NCBI GenBank assembly: GCA_038496675.1
Contig: CM076653.1
Coordinates: 11,625,668 to 11,689,667, forward strand
Direction of reading: 5' to 3'
DNA from: Rachycentron canadum
Taxonomy: Eukaryota > Chordata > Actinopteri > Carangiformes > Rachycentridae
Length of the DNA: 64,000 nucleotides
Of this stretch, positions 58,363 through 64,000 are shown piece by piece. The position numbers and the translations under genes were made by a program. A model generated the notes under the pieces. It saw only the letters and a program-made list of their open reading frames with translations, ran no database searches and was not told the DNA's origin. Numbering within the stretch: the first letter of the stretch is position 1; every line of letters begins with the position of its first letter.

Positions 58363-59891
58363 TTTCCCACGGTGCTGTGATTGAATCAGACTCTGATAAT
58401 ATCTACTGTCCTCCCATCCCCTCCCCTGTTTACTAACCACTTCCTCTCTGGCCTCAGGGGTCAGAGGTCAGTCTGTTAACTGGGACTGGAGTCTGGCCTT
58501 GAGTTTGGCCTGGACTGGTTTTATATGAAAAGCCCAGTCGCTGCTTCTTTTAAACTTCTCAAACAAAGATCTGAAGATGCAGTCGCTTTGCTGGACGTCT
58601 CACTCTGGTTCTGCTTCACTGCTGCAGTAAATCATCCAGCTGAGCACTCAAGGCCATTTCGCCCAGCGCTCCCCAACCTTGTTGGCTTTTTGAAACCAAG
58701 CAGTGTCTCCTTTACATCCAAAAGAAGAAAGAGCACGTTGCAGAATCATTTTACCCATTTAGCTGTCATCTTATTATCTGTACAACCCTAATTTATCTTG
58801 GGTTACAACCACAGATTCGGTCCTTTAGACCACTGTATTGTAGCTCATCTAGTTTGTAAAAACCAAATCATTGTCGTTTTTTTTTCCTGTGCTCACACCA
58901 CTGGATGCACAGGCTGTTGTTTCCTGCATGTCCACATGTTTTCAACACACCATGACTGTATATGAATGAACAGAGGAGAGTCGGTGGTTCAGGGGTAGAA
59001 GAACCTTCTGACCTTCAAAGGGGCTGTTTAGCTTCGTTTTGCTCTGCCACCAATCGTATCGTGTCGCATTGCGCCAGGAGCAGGTGTTGATTGTTGCTTG
59101 ACAACAGCTTGGACCATCGTTGCATCAAGAGGTTATAAATTGTCCTCTGAGCAGCGCTGTGTCTTTGAAAACTCAGTAAGTTTGAAACTCATATGTTTGT
59201 ACGATGCGTCATCAGATAATGTCTAAGGGCAGAAGTGTTTAAAACCTGCTCTGAATGGCCTAAAGGTTTGAGGCCATGTGGTCATAGCTGATTCATGCTC
59301 CCTCCCCCCCCTGAAGGAACGTTGTGTCTCTTGTGTGTTTTTGTTGTCTCGATGCAATGAATCGTGCAAATGGAGAAAATGGAGGACAGATTCAGACAGT
59401 AAATACCAAACTAACCCCACGCACGCCTCTGAGGCACCGTACACACATATGGCTTTTTAGGAGACCACTTCAGTGGCCAGTTTGACTTAAAGCCAGATAA
59501 GAACAAAGACTAAATAGTGAGACTACACTCTCTCACAAACACTGGTCCCCACAGGAGCTGCTCTGTGGCCCTGAGCACTGTCAACATATTGACTTATTAA
59601 CTGCCTCTGTGGCAGATGTGTGTGTGGGTCAGTGTGAGTGTGTGTCGACTGTAATCCGTATTGCTCCGATTAGCGTCGCACAATCCCTGTTGTTCCCGTG
59701 AGACAAACTGTCAACTCGGAGAGAGAGAGAGAGAGAGAGGAGGGAGGAAGTGGAGAGGGAAAGAGAGTGAAAAAAAAAGAAATAGAAGAAGAGATAGAAA
59801 CAGTAAGATGCTAAAATAATGAGAAAGAAAAAATAAATGGTGGCGATTAAATTGAAATTATTATTGATTTTTGTAATAATAAATCCAATAA

Positions 59892-60367
59892 TACCCTTTT
59901 CCCACCAACATTACCAGGTATAAGCTGTTTTAACCCTTTTAGAGCCACATTAGGGCTTTTCTGTTTTTTCATACCTTTATGTTTTTTATTTTATAATTTA
60001 GGGAAAGTTGCTCATAAAACAAGTAAAAACAAAAAAAAAACAGTGAATTTTTCTTTATTTTCTAGATAAAAACTCTAAACCATAATAACATGTTTGTGTT
60101 GTTCTAGAGCTGATTTGAAGTTTCTCTCTTTATCTGATCTGAGTTCTGCTCATTGTTTTGAACAGAAATGATGGGTGTTTTTTATCCAGCACTGAAAATT
60201 GACAGGTTTACAGGAGCCAGATAAGAGCGGATAAGACTCAAGACAGAAGACAGAATTCGAACACCTTGAATGTGCAAGAGAAGAACTGTATCTTTTACAT
60301 ATTCAACAACAGCCCGATGTTAGTAGTAGGTCCTAGCAAGTTTCTTGACCAGTGGAAAAGGGGCCAA
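59892..60367. repeat. Family R4, possible full-length copy with both ends
   Basis: The left edge CCCTTTTCCCACCAACATTA and right edge TTCTTGACCAGTGGAAAAGG read as imperfect terminal inverted repeats about 475 bp apart. Part of family R2 lies within. Confidence 0.4.
59925..60172 (+). repeat. Family R2, copy 5 (middle part)
   Basis: Starts GGGCTTTTCTGTTTTTTCAT, continues through TTTATTTTCTAGATAAAAAC and GTTGTTCTAGAGCTGATTTG to GATCTGAGTTCTGCTCATTG, then diverges. It lies inside or beside a copy of the TTTTCCACTGGTCAAAAA family (59892-60367). Confidence 0.75.
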
Positions 60368-61079
60368 GGGAAAAAAAAGGAAATTTCATCTTAAAAAGAC
60401 ACTGATGTATTGTGGTTGCAAAATTTAAAACGTAGCATAACAGAGAAAGAACATTGGACTCTACAGTTGCATATTTGTTCCTCATCACTTATACTGAATT
60501 GACCTGATGCAACGTGAACCCAAATGTTCTAGTTAAACTTAGAGAAATGATCATTAACAATGGGACAAAGATGGTGGAATAAAGACAGTAGAAAGTGAGG
60601 GCAGCATGCTACAGGACAGGCAGCAATAAAGATGAGTTAGGACTGATACAGAAACAGCAACAACAAAGAGGAAGTGATGAAAAAGATAAGGAGGAAAACA
60701 GAATGTGGCAAAGAGATAAAAGAGAAAGTTTGTCCACTGTTATTACCAGACTTCCTTAAAAACACTCTGGTTTTTACAGAAACATCACTTTTCTTACTGA
60801 ACGAAAACACGTCAACACTCATCCGAGACATTATGCACGAACGTACAAGCAGAAAAGATAAGGAGCCAACACACTCAGAGTGCAACATCACCCATCAAAC
60901 CTGGGTAAAACACCCATGTGACTAATAAGTGATATTTGCAGACTATTGAGCAACTTTAAGGAGGTTTTGTTCGTGTTTGGTGACGGGAAAAAAATTTCCA
61001 CTGCAGCCTCCTGAGCCAGTCACTCCCTGCAGTATTTTTCCTTCTGATGGAGAGATGAAGGGAGAAAAGGGAAGAGCTG

Positions 61080-61230
61080 CTAAACGTCTAATCAATGCTG
61101 ATCGGAGCCGGGGCTGATAAATGCCAGAGTCTGCTAAATCATTTGACCCAGGTGTGAACGCTTGTGGCCTTTTCCCAATGTTAGTGGGTCTTAGTTGGTT
61201 TTTTGACCAGTGGAAAGCTGTGATCATCTG
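61080..61230 (-). repeat. Family R4, reverse-orientation copy
   Basis: TCAATGCTGATCGGAGCC, TAAATCATTTGACCCAGGTG, GTTAGTGGGTCTTAGTTGG and the end TTTTTTGACCAGTGGAAAGC. Confidence 0.5.
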
Positions 61231-61599
61231 GACTGGTTGTGCTGTCACGTCTGAGATGCTCTTGCAGGTCATTCCGCTGATTAAAGAACCAGAGGACAGG
61301 TTAATGAGCCACACCTGCAGTAAAATACCCTCAGATCTCACCCTGTGTGTTTAAGAGAGAAAGGGAGGGGGAGGAAGAGTCCTTGACCTGCCCTCCTCAC
61401 TCCCCGGCTCTTCTTTGCCCTCAAAAACCACCTTACTTTCTCGCAGGATTTTTCACTGTTTTACGTTCAAGGCACGTCTCCAAGGACACGTCCCCCTTCC
61501 CTGCCAGGTCAACAGGTGAAAGAGGAAGAGGATCTCCAGCACAGTTTGCTCCTCCGAGGTTGTTAAACATGCCATTCCAGCAGCCTCCACCTTTCTTGT

Positions 61600-61812
61600 T
61601 TCGCGTTTTCTGGCTGCAGGGATTTGCTCCCATTCGGACACAATGAGGTCCAACGTTGATGAGGAGGACCAGTGGATGCTCTGGTCCATCTCAGTGGTTC
61701 AGGGCACATGGGCAGGCCAGTCGAGCTCTTCCACACCAAATTGCAGCTTTGTGTTTCGAGGGCATTGAACCTTGTAGAAAGGAGTGTCCACATACTTTTG
61801 GTCATATAATGG
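61600..61812 (+). mobile_element. Non-autonomous Tc1-like fragment
   Basis: The segment has GCAGGGATTTGCTCCCATTC, then CAGGCCAGTCGAGCTCTTCC, then the end GTGTCCACATACTTTTGGTC ATATAATG. These match internal and terminal sequence of fish Tc1-like elements whose ends read CACTATATGGCCAAAAGTAT. The transposase body between the blocks is deleted, so this is a short deletion derivative. The assignment rests on recall of the family, not on an alignment. Confidence 0.55.
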
Positions 61813-61814
61813 AT

Positions 61815-63490
61815 AAACACTCAAGGAGGAGAAGACAGTGAAGAGACAGACAACGAGAACAAAAAGAAAGACAGAGAGCGATCCGGTCCAGGTGATAGTT
61901 ACCTGGAGCTCAAGCCTGTAATTTACGCCCTGACGACAGGGCTGTTGTCGACGACGTTTCCTCGGGGACTGTCTCCCGTGACAACCTGACGGAGCCAGGG
62001 GACCACGCCCCCTTTCTTCCCGCTCTTTGATCTCCGACGTCCTGGACCTTTTAAATTGACAGTGTGTTCAGCATCAGGGGAAAACCCCCATTTCCAAGCA
62101 TGCATCATCTGTGACTCACAAAAATGTGAAACGATAAAACCACATGTTAAGTGTTTCTAATATTAGTCACAGAGAATAAACAGGTTTGTTGTCATGTATG
62201 AAAACTGTCTCACATGCAGGAAGTCAACCAGAAAATGTGGTAATTTACACGCAGACACTTTCTCAGCTGCAAGCAGAGGTGTTCTTCAAATAATCTGCAC
62301 ATTTGCAACAGGAAAGTGAATAAGCAATAGAGTCCAATAGAATCTTAGCATCACAACCACAGCTGCTGCTAACGCTTCAGGTGCTTCTACTGTTTTATAG
62401 TTGTACGATGTCCCCACTGGGCTACATATGATCCAGTTTGTGCACCATGGCTAAATAGGTGGAGGATAGAAGATGATGATCAAAAGGGAAAGTAACTCAA
62501 TAGTCCATAGCTGGACCACACCTCTTCCAGCCATTCATAAATACCAACCTAACCCTCGACTCCCTCTTCCTTGTTGTTCCCCGAGAGCCACAAGAGAGTC
62601 CCCGCAAGACCTTCGCACACCACGTACGAAAGACTAAAGAATCCAAGAACATCCTCTACCGATGTTTTCCATTAACTCCCTGTTGATGGTGTGGCCCTTG
62701 ATAGTGAAATAGCACCAGCAGAAATTCCTAAATAATGGTGTTTGGGGCTGTACACACACAATGAATCACACATGATGTCTGGGATTTAAAGCGTAAACTC
62801 CAAACTGAGTGACTCTGACAAAAATGGAGAGTGAAGAAAGTCACCTGACCTTGTTTAAACTTCACCTAATGCAGATTCAAACTGCAACCATCCAGGTCAG
62901 ATATTTAAGGACTGTGTGTGTGTGTGTGTGTGTGGTTTAGGTAACACTCAGGAATCCCCCTTTCATCTCCAGGGGCCAAGCTGTTGCCTCCTCCATCATC
63001 ACTGACAAGTCAGAGAGAGAATAGAAAGTTTTGAGCAACACAAAACAATAATAATAATAAAAAAAAGAATGAGGAAGATGTGGGGAGAGGAAGAGGAGGA
63101 ATAAAAGGGTTGAGAGACAGACTGGAGGAAGATTGGGGGGGGTAAAAGAGACGTGTGTGGTAGGGCTGAAAGGAGAGAGGGGGTAGTTGTGCCTGATGAC
63201 AAGAGGAGATAGACAATGAAGGAAAGAGCAGAGCAGAGGAGAAGCCAATGCCACAAGGTGGGGAGGTCAGAGGAAAGGAGAGGGGGGAAGTAGGAAGAGG
63301 AGGAGAAGAGAGAGTAGAGAGAGGAAGAAAGTGGGCGGTGTGGCTGTTCAAAAAGAAAGGTTTCATTTATATTTCTAACAGGTCAGAAAGTCAATTTCTC
63401 AACCTTGTCTCCAGGGACAGTCATGAACCTTTACAGTCTAAATTTATGCATCGTGGTTGCAGGTCTCAGGTTCAAAATCACTTCCCCAGT
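61815..63490. other. Non-coding stretch
   Basis: Unique sequence to 62930, a TG tract near 62917-62933, then a strongly purine-rich stretch 63060-63340 whose reverse-strand frames are low-complexity Ser/Pro/Leu artefacts. Confidence 0.6.
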
Positions 63491-63494
63491 GGAA

Positions 63495-63660
63495 AACCCC
63501 TTTTCCACTGATCAAAAAACGTCTGACTGCGGATGTCATGGAAAAGTCTACGATCAGCATTCAAATGATGAATCATATGACTCTGCACTTAGTATTTATT
63601 GGCTCAGACAGACTTCATGGAAACACAACATCCGGAGGAACTAGATAGTTTTCGCTCCTT
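63495..63660 (+). repeat. Family R4, plus-orientation copy
   Basis: CCCCTTTTCCACTGATCAAA, CATGGAAAAGTCTACGATCA, GTATTTATTGGCTCAGACAG and CAACATCCGGAGGAAC line up with the 21905 copy. Confidence 0.55.
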
Positions 63661-64000
63661 TTCCTTCCCCCAGAGTCGCTGTCGACACACCTGTCACCAG
63701 AACATGAGAGAGAGCAGAGATCGAAGTGTCTCACACGGAGGCTCTGACACTGGATCGTGTTACGCTACTGTTGGTGGAACGAGGATACAGGACAAAGAGT
63801 GGTGCCTTGCCCTCACTCTTCCAGTGGCTGATGATAAAGGGAGTATCTTGATAACGTGATCTGACCCTCGTGATCTGACCCCCCCCCCAAAGTCTACGTC
63901 CTCAAAATATTAAAAGAAAGAAAATTGTCTTGAAAACACAAGAAGCTGGAATGTGAGACATGCAGACACAAAGAGAGGCAGGAGGTGGTGGGGTTGGAGG

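Larger units (their letters stand above)
57315..59890. other. Non-coding stretch
   Basis: CA/TG tracts, the X-box palindrome and unique sequence. 59600-59720 contains GTAATCCGTATTGCTCCGAT and GATTAGCG-type words and is a candidate for conserved non-coding sequence. A GA-rich tract lies at 59720-59790. Confidence 0.5.

Noticed and set aside
58978..59040. GTCGGTGGTTCAGGGGTAGA resembling the A-box half of a glycine tRNA
   Set aside because: No anticodon arm, no B box and no closing stem follow; not a tRNA gene.
63010..63366. 118-codon minus-strand Ser/Pro/Leu frame
   Set aside because: Translation of a purine-rich (plus strand) low-complexity tract.

Overview
The window is vertebrate, almost certainly teleost fish, nuclear DNA. 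The evidence is a spliced vertebrate gene with GT-AG introns, very dense (CA)n/(TG)n microsatellites, fish-type Tc1/mariner remnants, a tRNA-derived SINE and several short dispersed repeat families. There are no bacterial-type operons, rRNAs or CRISPR arrays. A 397-base run of N (24680-25076) marks an assembly gap.

One gene is well supported: prdm1 (Blimp-1, PR-domain zinc finger protein 1) on the minus strand. I rebuilt it as seven coding exons at 17591-17565, 15017-14676, 13068-12949, 11731-11479, 8130-7082, 6972-6844 and 6728-6144. Every junction is GT-AG and phases agree. The total is 2505 nt including the stop, or 834 aa, close to the 825 aa of human PRDM1. It encodes an acidic N-terminus, a PR/SET domain split over three exons, a long Pro/Ser-rich exon, five C2H2-type fingers and a C-terminal VKQE sumoylation-type motif. 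The a/b paralogue cannot be assigned from sequence alone. The short first coding exon is new inference: an ATG preceded by an in-frame stop joins exon 2 in frame. A CpG-rich segment near 27.5 kb could be a further upstream non-coding exon or promoter.

Layout: 0-4.3 kb is downstream flank with a pair of inverted repeat copies; 4.3-6.1 kb is probable prdm1 3' UTR; 6.1-17.8 kb is prdm1; 17.8-64 kb is upstream flank with no convincing second gene. That flank holds a degraded Tc1-like transposase (34.8-35.5 kb), a non-autonomous Tc1-like piece (61.6-61.8 kb), a possible piggyBac-like fragment (29.0-29.2 kb), a SINE (57.0-57.2 kb), five same-orientation copies of a roughly 600-bp repeat, a GGCCCA-rich family, a family with TTTTCCACTGGTCAAAAA-type ends, a 30-bp minisatellite (38.4-38.65 kb) and many CA/TG tracts. 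A gene-poor 5' flank suits a developmental regulator with distant enhancers, but no enhancer can be proven here.

The most useful leads are the prdm1 5' exon structure, CTCF-like motifs around the gene (two of them inside repeats and convergent), and two weak candidate small genes at 35.9-36.4 kb (plus) and 50.12-50.15 kb (minus). I did not find a new multi-gene system.
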